Shown: positions 15,947 to 25,627, numbered from the stretch's first letter. The stretch is 64,000 bases of DNA from Thermoplasmatota archaeon (GCA_030619765.1 JAUXAU010000001.1:24704-88703), one strand, 5' to 3'. Made by a program: numbers and translations. Notes: generated by a model not told the origin, from the letters alone.

Positions 15947-16483
15947 GTGAAAAAGAAATGGTTTGTTATCACTCTGCCCTCAAGAAGCAGAGATAAAATA
16001 ATTGGAAAGAGGATGTCAAAGATTACTCAAGAGATTGAAGGGAGTATGGGTGTATATATTCCACAAATAAGAAATGTGGATTTGCAGGAGGAGGATCTGT
16101 TTCCTGGATATGGGTTTATATATCTTTCGGAGAATATTTCAGCAGAACAATTTTTTAATAAATTTGAAGATCATAAATCTTTGTTGTCAGTGTTAAAAAA
16201 AGTTGTGGTAGAAGAAGAAGGTGATCTGAAAGTCCCTGCAGAAATTGATAAGGAAATTATCAGAGATGTTAAGCAAAGATGTGCAGGTATAAAGGTTTTA
16301 AGAAAAACTAAATTTTCTGAAGATGATCGTGTGCACATAACGAGAGGAATATTTGAGGGGTTTGTGGGTGTTATAAAATCCCTTGATTTATTAGAGGAGA
16401 AAGTCTCTGTAGGTATATATTTCCTCGGATCTGAGGTGGCTATTAAAGTTGACATGGAGGACATTGAAATAAATGAAACTTAG
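15947..16483 (+). CDS. nusG-like: NusG-like transcription elongation/antitermination factor
   Basis: WFVITLPSRSRDK.., YIPQIR, FPGYGFIYL, and KOW-like DRVHITRGIFEGFVGVIKSLD; GTG start. Confidence 0.75.
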   Translation: MKKKWFVITLPSRSRDKIIGKRMSKITQEIEGSMGVYIPQIRNVDLQEEDLFPGYGFIYLSENISAEQFFNKFEDHKSLLSVLKKVVVEEEGDLKVPAEIDKEIIRDVKQRCAGIKVLRKTKFSEDDRVHITRGIFEGFVGVIKSLDLLEEKVSVGIYFLGSEVAIKVDMEDIEINET

Positions 16484-18389
16484 TGAAAATGCAGAGACTT
16501 TATTAAAAGAGAGATATTATCAAGAGGGAGAAAATTGGGAAAAGTTGTGTCATAGAGTTGCTTATTTTTTAGATGTTGATGAGATGTATGCAGAACAGTT
16601 TTACAAGATATTAAAAAATTGTTTGTTCTTGTCTAATTCTCCAACGCTGATGAATGCTGGAACAGGTGTAAAAAATCTGGCGGCATGTTTTGTATTGCCT
16701 GTGCCGGATCGGTTAGATGGAATATATGATATATTAAAAACAGCAGCGTTGATTCATGCGAGTGGTGGAGGAACAGGATTTGATTTTTCAGAGTTGCGAC
16801 CTAAGGGAAGTATAATAGGCAGTACAAGAGGAACCACATTAGGCCCTGTTAGTTTCTTGAAAGTGTATAATGCTTCTACAGAAATTATCAAACAAGGTGG
16901 AAGACGAAGAGGGGCTAATATGGGGGTTATGCGAGTTGATCATAGAGATATAATGGAGTTTATAAATTGTAAGTGTGTGGAAGGGGATGTTGCAAATTTT
17001 AATATCTCTGTTGCTATAACAGATGAGTTTATGAAAGCTTGTGAAGATGGAGAATCTTTTACGCTTGATTATAATCTTCATGGATTGGATCCCATAGTGG
17101 AAGATGCTAATATGCTGATGGATAAGATTGTAGCTAATGCCTGGCAGAATGGGGAGCCTGGTTTATTTTTTATTGATACTGCTAATAGATTGTCTGGTAT
17201 TGATGAACACATTGCAGCAACTAATCCTTGTGGAGAAATTGATCAGCCGCCTTATGGTAGTTGTACTTTAGGTTCAATAAATCTGTCAAAACTTGTTAAG
17301 GAAGGTAAAGTTAATTATCCGGATTTGAGAGAAGTGGTTCATTATGCAATCAGATTTTTAGATAATGTTATAACAAAATGTGAGTATACAATTTCTGAGA
17401 TTAGTGAAAGAACATTATTTTACCGGCCTTTAGGATTAGGTGTAATGGGGTGGGCGGACATGCTTATTAAATTGGGAGTTGTGTATGGAAGCAAAGAAAG
17501 CTTTGAATTGGCTGAGAAAGTTATGATTGTTATTCAAGATGCAGCTCAAGAGGCAAGTAAGAAGTTGTGTGAAGAGAAAGGAGAAAATGGTGAGAAAAAG
17601 GGGCGAAGACATGCAAGATTAACTTCAATAGCACCAACAGGATCGCTTTCGTTGATTGCTAATTGTAGTTCAGGGATTGAGCCAAACTTTGAATGGATGT
17701 ACGAATCACATCGTGTGGATCAAATATTTACACATTATCATCCACTGGCAAGAAAATACTTAGAAAAAGGGGAGAAGCTACCTGAATATTTTGTGACCAC
17801 ATTTGATGTAGTTCCTGAGCAACATGTTGATATGCAGATTGCTTTTCAGAAACACACAGATCATTCTATCTCAAAAACCATCAACTTAAAGAAATCTGCA
17901 ACTAAGGAAGATATTAAAAATATATTTTTTAGAGCGTGGAGAGGGGATTGTAAGGGGATAACAGTTTATCGTGATGGAAGTAGAAAAGAACAGGTATTAG
18001 TTGCAAAGACTAGAGAGGAAATTGAAAGCCCTACAAAAATTGCTCCTATTCAAAGACCACGAAGATTAAATGGAGTTACAGGAAAGGAAGAAACAACTTT
18101 TGGTTCGGTTTATGTTACTGTTAACTTTCTTGATAAAGTTCCAATTGAGGTTTTTTTAAACATAAAGGATATAGATATGAATGGTCTGAGTAGAATGATT
18201 TCTTTAGCATTGAGGAGTAATGTGTCAGTTGATGAAGTTATCAAACAACTTGTTTTAAGTGGTGGAGAAATTGAGAGTGCTGTGGCCAATGTATTACAAA
18301 AGGTTTCAAAAAGGTGGGGGGAAATAAAAGAATGGCGAGAGGTAAAAGGCAGTTGTGAACTAGAAAGGTGTGCAGAATGCAATCTGTAA
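16473..18389 (+). CDS. nrdJ: Class II (adenosylcobalamin-dependent) ribonucleotide reductase
   Basis: LSNSPTLMNAGT, SGGGTGFDFSELRPKGS, NPCGEIDQPPYGSCTLGSINL, APTGSLSLIANCSSGIEPNF, C-term CELERCAEC. Confidence 0.88.
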   Translation: MKLSENAETLLKERYYQEGENWEKLCHRVAYFLDVDEMYAEQFYKILKNCLFLSNSPTLMNAGTGVKNLAACFVLPVPDRLDGIYDILKTAALIHASGGGTGFDFSELRPKGSIIGSTRGTTLGPVSFLKVYNASTEIIKQGGRRRGANMGVMRVDHRDIMEFINCKCVEGDVANFNISVAITDEFMKACEDGESFTLDYNLHGLDPIVEDANMLMDKIVANAWQNGEPGLFFIDTANRLSGIDEHIAATNPCGEIDQPPYGSCTLGSINLSKLVKEGKVNYPDLREVVHYAIRFLDNVITKCEYTISEISERTLFYRPLGLGVMGWADMLIKLGVVYGSKESFELAEKVMIVIQDAAQEASKKLCEEKGENGEKKGRRHARLTSIAPTGSLSLIANCSSGIEPNFEWMYESHRVDQIFTHYHPLARKYLEKGEKLPEYFVTTFDVVPEQHVDMQIAFQKHTDHSISKTINLKKSATKEDIKNIFFRAWRGDCKGITVYRDGSRKEQVLVAKTREEIESPTKIAPIQRPRRLNGVTGKEETTFGSVYVTVNFLDKVPIEVFLNIKDIDMNGLSRMISLALRSNVSVDEVIKQLVLSGGEIESAVANVLQKVSKRWGEIKEWREVKGSCELERCAECNL

Positions 18390-18925
18390 TTGGATTGGAT
18401 TTATCTTTAGTGCACACAGGAGTGGCTGTAGGAGTTGTAGATAATTCTTCGCATCATTTTACATCTTTTGTTGTCTCATGTAAAGAGAAAGGTCCTTATC
18501 GATTGGACTTAATTCGTAAGAGAATAAAACATATTTTAGGGGAAGATCTCAGCGGTGTTGCAATTGAAGGGTATAGCTTCGGAAGTAAAGGGAGGGGGAT
18601 TTATGGGATAGGTGAGTTAGGAGGGATAATCCGATTGATGTTGTACAACAATAGATGTAATGCTATAATTGTTCCTCCTTCAGTTTTAAAAAAATTTGTA
18701 TGTGATAAGGGCAACGCTCCAAAAGATAAAGTTGTGAGTTGTTATAATGAGCAGTTTGATGAGCACTTTTTGGTGAAGGAGAATAATGAAGTAGATGCTT
18801 TAGGTTTGGCTCGGATAGCGGCGGCGTATTTTTTAAATGATTACACAGAATTAAATGAAAGACAGGTAGATATGATTAAAGGAATAGAGGAGAAATGTAA
18901 AGTATGGTGTTTTCGGCGGAGTTAG
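18368..18925 (+). CDS. ruvC-like: RuvC-like Holliday junction resolvase
   Basis: IGLDLSLVHTGVAV, VAIEGYSFGSKGRG, IIVPPSVLKKFVCDKGNAPKDKV, NNEVDALGLA. Confidence 0.75.
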   Translation: MCRMQSVIGLDLSLVHTGVAVGVVDNSSHHFTSFVVSCKEKGPYRLDLIRKRIKHILGEDLSGVAIEGYSFGSKGRGIYGIGELGGIIRLMLYNNRCNAIIVPPSVLKKFVCDKGNAPKDKVVSCYNEQFDEHFLVKENNEVDALGLARIAAAYFLNDYTELNERQVDMIKGIEEKCKVWCFRRS

Positions 18926-19458
18926 ATAAGTTTTGTTGTGAGTCTTTTTTTAAATCAGCGTCTGCGGATGATAGGGTGCGCCAGGCTAGACGGATGAAGA
19001 TGATGTTAGGAAAATCAAAGATTATCATTGATAGATATTTTCTAAAACAAGATAAGCGAATACTTATGATATACTTTTTTCATAATCAGAACATAAGAGA
19101 TTTGAGAGGGTTTTATCCATCTTCAATAAAATGGAATTTTGTGATCGAACACAAAATCAGAAAATTAGTGCGCAGACTTAAATTATTTATGGATTTTTTT
19201 CAAAACTATGATTATAAAACTATTTTCTTTGAGGCTAGAAGGGTGTTGTCTCAAAAACAGTATGAATTTTTAAATGTGTATTTAAAATGCCACTCTGTTG
19301 GGAAAAGTGCCCAGGTGTGTCTGAATAGAAAAACAGGAAGGATTGGATGTAGTCATGTAGCGATTATATACAGGCTGAAAATGTTGCTTAGAAAGTTAGA
19401 TGAAATGAGTCTTTGGACTGGCCCTTTAATGAATCTTGTTTTAGGGTTGAAAAGATGA
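18904..19458 (+). CDS. Sigma-like/HTH protein
   Basis: LSQKQYEFLNVYLKCHSVGKSAQVCLNRKTGRIGCSHVAIIYRLKMLLRKLDEM resembles a region-4 HTH. Confidence 0.4.
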   Translation: MVFSAELDKFCCESFFKSASADDRVRQARRMKMMLGKSKIIIDRYFLKQDKRILMIYFFHNQNIRDLRGFYPSSIKWNFVIEHKIRKLVRRLKLFMDFFQNYDYKTIFFEARRVLSQKQYEFLNVYLKCHSVGKSAQVCLNRKTGRIGCSHVAIIYRLKMLLRKLDEMSLWTGPLMNLVLGLKR

Positions 19459-19487
19459 TTGACTTTTTTGCTGAAGTGTGCTATTAT
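19459..19487 (+). promoter_or_regulatory. sigma-A-type promoter TTGACT-N17-TATTAT, extended -10 TGC
   Basis: ttgact tttttgctgaagtgtgc tattat, ATG at 19504. Confidence 0.85.
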
Positions 19488-19503
19488 ATGAGGAGAGGAT
19501 AAA

Positions 19504-20385
19504 ATGAAAGTGGGCTTAATTGGTTTAGGGAACATGGGGATGATCCACTATCGTGTTTTATGTGACATGCTTCGTCGAAAAGAGATTGATGATATTGAAG
19601 TTTATGATATTAACAGTAATTTGAGAAAAGGTAAGGAAACCAAGTGGGCACCAGAGAAAGAATTGATAGACTGGGCAGATGCTGTTGTAATAGCAACTCC
19701 TACATTTACTCATGGAGACCTGGCAAAGAAAGTTTTGGAGAAAAAGAAGCCTGTATTTGTTGAGAAGCCGCTGGTGTTTGAGCCTATGATAGCTTTGGAT
19801 TTTCTTGGCGCTCCTGTGTTTGTAGGTTATATTGAGAGATATAATCCTGTTGTGCAGTATCTGAAAAAGCACTTTGCAGAGTTTGGAGAAGTTTTATATG
19901 TAACAACAACGCGTGTTAATAATGTGCCTCAAAAGAGTAGGAAGATAGAAGGGATTGTTAGGGATTTGGGAGTACATGATTTTGATCTTTTATGTTGGTT
20001 GTTTGAAGATAAGCCGTATGTAACACATCAGTATATCTTAAAAGATGCTGCTAAAAGAGATATATTTGCATCAATAGATTTTTCGATCAATGATATTGAA
20101 GCTAATGTAAGATTGTCTTGGATAGACTTGCAAAAAGAAAGACAAATAGATGTTTATACAAATACTTGTGTGGTTCTGGTTGATTTGATGCAGCAAGAAA
20201 TTATTATTTTTGATAGAGCGGGTGAAAGTGTAGAGTATACGGAACGATTTAAAGGAGAACCTGCTTTATTAGAGATGAGAGCTTTTCTGAAAATGGCAAA
20301 ATGTGGAAAGAATGATGCTTATGATTATTTGGGATTGAACTCTTTGTCTTGTGCTAGAGAAGTAATGAGGAGGGAGAAAAGATGA
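19504..20385 (+). CDS. Gfo/Idh/MocA-family oxidoreductase (WbpB/WlbA-like)
   Basis: KVGLIGLGNMGMIHYRVL NAD-binding; VIATPTFTHGDLAKKVLEKKKPVFVEKPL; GYIERYNPVV. Confidence 0.8.
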   Translation: MKVGLIGLGNMGMIHYRVLCDMLRRKEIDDIEVYDINSNLRKGKETKWAPEKELIDWADAVVIATPTFTHGDLAKKVLEKKKPVFVEKPLVFEPMIALDFLGAPVFVGYIERYNPVVQYLKKHFAEFGEVLYVTTTRVNNVPQKSRKIEGIVRDLGVHDFDLLCWLFEDKPYVTHQYILKDAAKRDIFASIDFSINDIEANVRLSWIDLQKERQIDVYTNTCVVLVDLMQQEIIIFDRAGESVEYTERFKGEPALLEMRAFLKMAKCGKNDAYDYLGLNSLSCAREVMRREKR

Positions 20386-20831
20386 GCAAGATCAGTGATT
20401 ATTGTATTATTGGTTCAAATATTCTTGTTGGTAAAAATGTAACAATTTGGCATTGGGTGCAAGTTAGAGAAGATGCTGTAATAGGTGATGATGTTGTGAT
20501 TGCGAAAGGTTGTTATATTGGTAAAGGAGTACATATAGGAAGTCGTACAAGGATTCAAAACAATGTGTCCATTTTTGAAGGTGCAGTGATTGATGAGGAT
20601 GTCTTTATAGGACCTCATGTTTGTTTTACGAATGATAAATATCCTCCAAGTGAAGCATGTCCTGAAGTGACTATTGTTGGAAAAGGAGCATCAATTGGAG
20701 CTAATTCAACTATTTTACCTGGGGTTGTAATTGGCAAGTGTGCAGTAATAGGAGCAGGAGCTGTTGTAACAAAAAGTGTTCCAGCAGGAGAGGTGTGGGT
20801 TGGAAATCCTGCAAGGAAGATGATGAGATGA
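20382..20831 (+). CDS. Left-handed beta-helix N-acetyltransferase (WbpD/WlbB-like)
   Basis: Hexapeptide repeats; GPHVCFTNDKYPPSE...GKGASIGANSTILPGVVIGKCAVIGAGAVVTKSVPAGEVWVGNPARK. Confidence 0.85.
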   Translation: MSKISDYCIIGSNILVGKNVTIWHWVQVREDAVIGDDVVIAKGCYIGKGVHIGSRTRIQNNVSIFEGAVIDEDVFIGPHVCFTNDKYPPSEACPEVTIVGKGASIGANSTILPGVVIGKCAVIGAGAVVTKSVPAGEVWVGNPARKMMR

Positions 20832-21052
20832 TATTTGATGGTGAGTGTATTCGTAATAAAGATTGGAGAAAAAGGTGCAATATAGAATATTATACTGAAA
20901 AGGATATTGCGTTGATGATGGGTGTTATTGATAATATTGTAGATCTACGTGTGTTGAATCAGATACAATATTTAATGCATAGAATGTTAGGACATGTTAT
21001 AAATATTCAAGAAATTGAGCTGGAGTTTCATTCAGAGTTTGGTTGTAATTAG
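20828..21052 (+). CDS. Hypothetical protein
   Basis: In-frame ATG at 20828 (track start 20738 overlaps upstream gene). Confidence 0.5.
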   Translation: MIFDGECIRNKDWRKRCNIEYYTEKDIALMMGVIDNIVDLRVLNQIQYLMHRMLGHVINIQEIELEFHSEFGCN

Positions 21053-21060
21053 GAGGAGAT

Positions 21061-21687
21061 ATGAGTTGGTATGTAGATCGGTTTTTGAACTTAAAATGTT
21101 CAGGGGATATTCTTAATATTGTCAATCCTCTTACAAAACCAATGAAGGAAATTTCAGAATCTATGGGTATTATTAAACTTATAAAACCTATTGTGTTAGA
21201 GGATCCTATGAAATATATCCTCTATGATCTATGCGCTGGGAATGCACTGACATCTATAATAGCAAGTTTTTTGTTGCCTGTTGCAAGGTCAATAGCTGTA
21301 GATGTGAAAATGAGAAAAAGACCATTTGAGAAAGTTGAGAGATTTGAATATTGGGAAAGGGATATTAACATGTGGAAACTTTTTGTCTATGATTATCATA
21401 CGATAATTATATCAGTTCATCCTTGTGGGAAGTTGGCAGAACGTATAATAGATATTTTCTTGAACGATAAAGCAGAATATTTGTTTTTGATGCCTTGTTG
21501 TATAAATAATAGGAGAATGAAAGACAACTTTTTAGTAGATGAGTTTGGAAAAGAGATAGACTGGATTTATTATTTGAAAAATAAACTTGAAGGGAATAAT
21601 GTTTGTGTAGAGGTAATAAGAGATACAAACATCATAAGTCCGAGAAATATTATTATAAAGGGTAGGAGAAAGGATAAGGAGGAATAA
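21061..21687 (+). CDS. Putative SAM-dependent methyltransferase-like protein
   Basis: ILYDLCAGNALTSIIASFLLPVARSIAVDV; SVHPCGKLAERIID; SD aggagg. Confidence 0.45.
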   Translation: MSWYVDRFLNLKCSGDILNIVNPLTKPMKEISESMGIIKLIKPIVLEDPMKYILYDLCAGNALTSIIASFLLPVARSIAVDVKMRKRPFEKVERFEYWERDINMWKLFVYDYHTIIISVHPCGKLAERIIDIFLNDKAEYLFLMPCCINNRRMKDNFLVDEFGKEIDWIYYLKNKLEGNNVCVEVIRDTNIISPRNIIIKGRRKDKEE

Positions 21688-22296
21688 GTGGAAACAGTTA
21701 AGTTGGTATGGATGGACACAGAGACCACAGGATTGAATCCTGAAAAACATGGAATAATTGAACTTGCAATGCTTATACAACTTAATGATGATGTTGTGGA
21801 TGAGTTGCATTATTTTATGAATCCTGTAGGAAGGGAATCTACTGAAGAAGCCTTACAAATTTCTGGTCTCACTGCAAAGGAAATTGATGGGTTTGTAGAT
21901 TGGAGAAATGTAAAACAAAATATTAAAAGGATACTACAACGATATGTAAATCCTTATAACGCAGAAGATAAATTTGTAGCAGCTGGCTACAATGTAAAAT
22001 TTGATTTAGATATGCTTCAAGGGATGTGGAAAGCGTCAGGAGATAAGTATTTGTATTCCTTTTTTGATTCTCCAAAGTTGGATGTTTTATCTTTAGTGGC
22101 TATAGCAAGATGGGTGGGAGTGTTGGATAGATCTCGTTCAAACACATTAAGTAGTGTGGCAAAGTTGATAGGAATTCCTTTTGAGGAAGGAGAAGCACAT
22201 GGAGCATTGGCAGATATTAAGAAAACAAGAGATGTTGCATATATTTTAAAAGACAAAATTCAGAATAGAGTGCCGAGGAGGGTTTTAAAAAAATGA
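21688..22296 (+). CDS. DEDD 3'-5' exonuclease (DnaQ/RNase T-like)
   Basis: WMDTETTGLNPEKHGIIELAML; GYNVKFDLDML; GEAHGALADIKKTRDV; GTG start. Confidence 0.8.
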   Translation: METVKLVWMDTETTGLNPEKHGIIELAMLIQLNDDVVDELHYFMNPVGRESTEEALQISGLTAKEIDGFVDWRNVKQNIKRILQRYVNPYNAEDKFVAAGYNVKFDLDMLQGMWKASGDKYLYSFFDSPKLDVLSLVAIARWVGVLDRSRSNTLSSVAKLIGIPFEEGEAHGALADIKKTRDVAYILKDKIQNRVPRRVLKK

Positions 22297-22484
22297 AAAT
22301 CATAGTTGAGGTGGCAGACCCGTGGCCTTTTGGTGGATGCGAAGTATTTATTCATGTAGATGATCAAAATGGTAAAGTGTATCAACGAAAAGAGATTTTG
22401 GGAGAGAATTTGTTTGTAGCGGGTTTTGATCAGATCTGGAAAATAATAGGAGAAGAGATAAGCTATAATTGGAGGACAGGGTGA
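22293..22484 (+). CDS. Hypothetical protein
   Basis: ORF overlapping both neighbours by few nt. Confidence 0.45.
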   Translation: MKIIVEVADPWPFGGCEVFIHVDDQNGKVYQRKEILGENLFVAGFDQIWKIIGEEISYNWRTG

Positions 22485-23701
22485 AAATAGTTGTAGTTGG
22501 ACTTGGAACAATTGGGTTGCCTGTGGCGGCTGCATTTGCTTCTGTGGGATGCGAAGTTGTTGGTGTAGAAGAATCTAAAAGTGTAAGAGCTTCTATTACA
22601 CTTAAACGATTAGAAAAGTTTAAGTTGTTAACTCCAATAAAAATGTTTGATGTAACATCAAATATAGATGTAGTAAAAGATGCAGATGCCATTGTTGTAT
22701 GTGTGGGACTTGATTGGAATGGAAAGGAGCCAGTATTTGATCCTTTTGTAGACTTATTAAGAGTGCTTGGAAGACGAATAAAAAAAGGAGTTCTTATCTG
22801 TGTAGAGACAACGATACCTCCCGGGACAATGGTAGGCGTTGTAAAGACTCAGTTGGAGATGAGTGGCGGTTTGATTGCAGGAAAGGATTTTTACCTTGTA
22901 CATGCTCCAGAAAGAATAGCAGCAGGAAGGGAGATGTATAATCTTTTGTTCTTGCCAAGAGTGATAGGAGGCTATTCTGAAAAATGCCGGCAGAAAGGAT
23001 TGGAATTATATTCCAAAATAAATAAAAATGTTACATTGATGTCTTTAGAAACTGCAGAGATAACCAAGTTGGTAGAGAATGCTTATAGGGATGTCAATAT
23101 AGCATTTGCAAATGAGGTGTCTCTTATTTGTGATGCCTTTGGAGTAGATGTAGGAGATGTGAGAGTACGTGTAAACGAATTGCCTGATATTATCGGAGCG
23201 ATGAATAATCCAGTTAGAAATATGCACGTTCCTGGGATAGGGGTTGGAGGGTATTGCTTACCAAAAGATTCACACTTGTTGTTATGGGGGTGGAAAACTC
23301 TCTTGTTTCCTAATTGCGAGTATAGACCTCCTGTTCCGTCTGTAATTGAAAATGCAAGATGGCTCAATGATATGATGCCAGAAAGAGTTGCTGGAAAAAT
23401 CAATCGATTAGTTGAAAATAGATGTCTTAAGGATCCAAGAATTCTTATATTAGGAGTTGGGTTTGCTCCAGGAATTACAGATAATAGAAATTCTCCAGCA
23501 ATAGAGCTTTTTAAGCTTTTGCATTACAGAACATATTTACATGATCCTTATCAAAAACGATATAGAAATGAAATAGATGCTGATATTACTGTTTTAGCAA
23601 CTGCGCATGATTGGTATAGACTTCATTTAGAACCTTTGATTTTGGAAGCTCTGCTAAGAGATAGAGTTGTTTGTACGAAAGGGGAAAGGATATGGAAATG
23701 A
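22481..23701 (+). CDS. UDP-N-acetylhexosamine 6-dehydrogenase (WbpA/WecC-like)
   Basis: KIVVVGLGTIGLPVAAAFASVGCEVVG; ETTIPPGTM; HAPERIAAGR; active-site GVGGYCLPKDSHLL; GTG start. Confidence 0.85.
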   Translation: MKIVVVGLGTIGLPVAAAFASVGCEVVGVEESKSVRASITLKRLEKFKLLTPIKMFDVTSNIDVVKDADAIVVCVGLDWNGKEPVFDPFVDLLRVLGRRIKKGVLICVETTIPPGTMVGVVKTQLEMSGGLIAGKDFYLVHAPERIAAGREMYNLLFLPRVIGGYSEKCRQKGLELYSKINKNVTLMSLETAEITKLVENAYRDVNIAFANEVSLICDAFGVDVGDVRVRVNELPDIIGAMNNPVRNMHVPGIGVGGYCLPKDSHLLLWGWKTLLFPNCEYRPPVPSVIENARWLNDMMPERVAGKINRLVENRCLKDPRILILGVGFAPGITDNRNSPAIELFKLLHYRTYLHDPYQKRYRNEIDADITVLATAHDWYRLHLEPLILEALLRDRVVCTKGERIWK

Positions 23702-23880
23702 TTATTATAAGCAAATACAATTTCGATAATTTGTTTCAGCAGACTTTAGACAAGCTTAAACTTGAGAGATTTACAAGTGATGAGAAAAGTGCCCAATTTG
23801 AAAATACACCTATTGGTCAAATGCACAGAGCATTTCATTATGAGGTATGTGTGTTGAAAGATAGATTGGAGAAAGGGTAA
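23671..23880 (+). CDS. Hypothetical protein
   Basis: ORF; ATG at 23692 is an alternative start. Confidence 0.4.
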   Translation: MYERGKDMEMIIISKYNFDNLFQQTLDKLKLERFTSDEKSAQFENTPIGQMHRAFHYEVCVLKDRLEKG

Positions 23881-23882
23881 TC

Positions 23883-24125
23883 ATGAAACATACACCGGGA
23901 CCGTGGGAATGGAGATCCATAGATGGCGGCTGGGACGGCGTAGATTCAAGTTATGGCTTGATATGCAAGCTTAGCCTGAATAATCGTGCCAACGCTCGCC
24001 TGATAGCAACGGCACCGAAGCTGCTTAAGGCATGTAAGGCAGCTCTCGCAAAGTGCCCGTTTCCGGTTGGTGCAGCGCTAGTTAAAGAGCAATTGCAGAT
24101 CGTTATTGCCGAGGCAGAGGAATAG
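23883..24125 (+). CDS. Small phage protein with HTPGPW / NARLIATAP motifs
   Basis: HTPGPWEW...NNRANARLIATAPKLLKACKAAL, a recurring small phage/prophage protein pattern; visibly higher GC. Confidence 0.6.
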   Translation: MKHTPGPWEWRSIDGGWDGVDSSYGLICKLSLNNRANARLIATAPKLLKACKAALAKCPFPVGAALVKEQLQIVIAEAEE

Positions 24126-24129
24126 ACCG

Positions 24130-24429
24130 ATGAATGAGACAAGCTGTAAATTTAATAAAGCATGGATTGGACTTTGCGGCAAGGAACCAGTTAATGAACG
24201 AGGTATGTGTCCAGAGCATGCTGTAAAAAAATGTGTTTCGTGTGGTAAACCAGCTACAAGAGAATGTAGCCATACAGGCCAATTTGTATGTGGTTATTCG
24301 TTATGTGATGATTGTAGGCATGGGATTCCGCCGGCCGGTGAAGAGGGATATTTTGGTTGTGCCGGGGGTCATGTATCAAAGAAAGTGTACAAGAAGCAAC
24401 ATGAAGAAAGATATAGCAAAAAGGAGTAA
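24130..24429 (+). CDS. Cys/His-rich zinc-binding small protein
   Basis: CKFNKAWIGLCG...CPEHAVKKCVSCGKPATRECSHTGQFVCGYSLCDDC; in-frame ATG at 24130. Confidence 0.6.
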   Translation: MNETSCKFNKAWIGLCGKEPVNERGMCPEHAVKKCVSCGKPATRECSHTGQFVCGYSLCDDCRHGIPPAGEEGYFGCAGGHVSKKVYKKQHEERYSKKE

Positions 24430-24586
24430 AGATGTGAAAGCAAAAATGGTTCAAGTTCAGAATCCAAGAACAAAAAAATGGGTGAAAATAAATACACAAA
24501 CAGGTGTAATAGTTGCTCATAAGAAAACAGTTGGCCCATATAAGAATGTAGAAAAAAAGGAGCAAGGGAATGGAAGCAACAATTAG
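24401..24586 (+). CDS. Hypothetical small protein
   Basis: MVQVQNPRTKKWVKINTQTGVIVAHKKTVGPYKNV; in-frame ATG 24401. Confidence 0.5.
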   Translation: MKKDIAKRSKDVKAKMVQVQNPRTKKWVKINTQTGVIVAHKKTVGPYKNVEKKEQGNGSNN

Positions 24587-24785
24587 TGATATAGTTGTAA
24601 AGATGCCATTATGGATTTGGTTGTTGGTATTGAATGTGGGATTGACTGGATTTGTGATAGAAGGCTTTGTTAGAAAAATGCAAGATATTAAAAGAAAATC
24701 TGTGAGAAGTGTTGAAGCTGCTTGTGTTTTAATGTCTACATACATTCCAAGAAAAGTCAGAAGGAAAAAGAGATTATGCCGGTAA
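24570..24785 (+). CDS. Small membrane protein
   Basis: LWIWLLVLNVGLTGFVIEGFV hydrophobic segment. Confidence 0.45.
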   Translation: MEATISDIVVKMPLWIWLLVLNVGLTGFVIEGFVRKMQDIKRKSVRSVEAACVLMSTYIPRKVRRKKRLCR

Positions 24786-25099
24786 AGTTGACTGCAGAAA
24801 AAGTTAAGATGCTCCGAGAAGAATATGCTGAGGGAATAAGGGAAATAAAATTGTTAAGAATGAAAGCTGATCTATTTGGAGCTGAACTTATTGGAAAAAT
24901 CAGTCTGCTCGAAATTGAGATTGCTGAGGAAGTAGAAGCATTTAAACAAAAAGTAATAGGTGCAAGATATGGAATTACGGAAATGCAGGTAAGTAGAATA
25001 TTGAGTGGCAAGCAATGGAAGGACACAAAAGAAGTTGTAAAGGATATGGGTAGAACACAAGAATGTCCTGAATGGATGGTGATAGATGCGAGGCGTTAA
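24776..25099 (+). CDS. HTH small protein
   Basis: GARYGITEMQVSRILSGKQW HTH-like. Confidence 0.55.
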   Translation: MPVKLTAEKVKMLREEYAEGIREIKLLRMKADLFGAELIGKISLLEIEIAEEVEAFKQKVIGARYGITEMQVSRILSGKQWKDTKEVVKDMGRTQECPEWMVIDARR

Positions 25100-25256
25100 G
25101 GTTAAATTGTTGAGGAAAATATTGGGGCAGAATCTAAAGAAGATTCCACCTAGACATGTTCAGAGAGTTTGGAAACATCTTAAGAGAGCATACAACAGAA
25201 TACCTTGGAATAAGAGACATGATGTTTGGAAGGAATTGGAAGGAGTAAAGTCGTGA
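25086..25256 (+). CDS. Basic small protein
   Basis: ORF MRGVKVKLLRKILGQNLKKIPPRHVQRVWKHLKRAYNRIPWNKRHDVWKELEGVKS; below track length cutoff. Confidence 0.4.
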   Translation: MRGVKVKLLRKILGQNLKKIPPRHVQRVWKHLKRAYNRIPWNKRHDVWKELEGVKS

Positions 25257-25627
25257 GTGAAATTGTTCGTAAAACACAAGCAGGTACATGGAATGGTGAT
25301 AAAGAAGAACTTGATGGTAAAGAGTTCATTAAAGAACGAACGAAAACATTGCTTGAGGTTATTCATGATGGAAGACCGATTATTGATGCTGGTGTTGCTG
25401 AGTTTGTTACACAAGTTTATCATCAAGGAAGAAAAGATATGTATGAAAAGGTTTTCGAAGTTGTTAATAAGAAGCTCCCTGAAATTGCGATGAAAGCTTT
25501 TGAGCATGTGAATAAGCGATTGGAGGAAAGATTATGGATGAAGAATTCATCAAGAAGCAAGCAAAAGGGTTATCTGAGCTTGTGGGTACGACTGCGATCG
25601 GCATTTCGTTTTTTGAAGAAGTGTTAG
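25253..25627 (+). CDS. Hypothetical protein (paralog of next ORF)
   Basis: GTG start at 25253; shares VYxxGRxDxxxxxVEVxxxxLPxI pattern with 25534-25767. Confidence 0.5.
   Translation: MSEIVRKTQAGTWNGDKEELDGKEFIKERTKTLLEVIHDGRPIIDAGVAEFVTQVYHQGRKDMYEKVFEVVNKKLPEIAMKAFEHVNKRLEERLWMKNSSRSKQKGYLSLWVRLRSAFRFLKKC

Noticed and set aside
23971-24130. Host-derived auxiliary gene or island boundary
   Set aside because: Composition shift is limited to one small phage-type gene with no integrase, repeats or att-like sequence nearby; reported only as likely transfer.
24233-24400. N-terminal part of track ORF 24233-24586
   Set aside because: Overlaps the Cys-rich 24130-24429 gene out of frame; a downstream ATG at 24401 is a better start.
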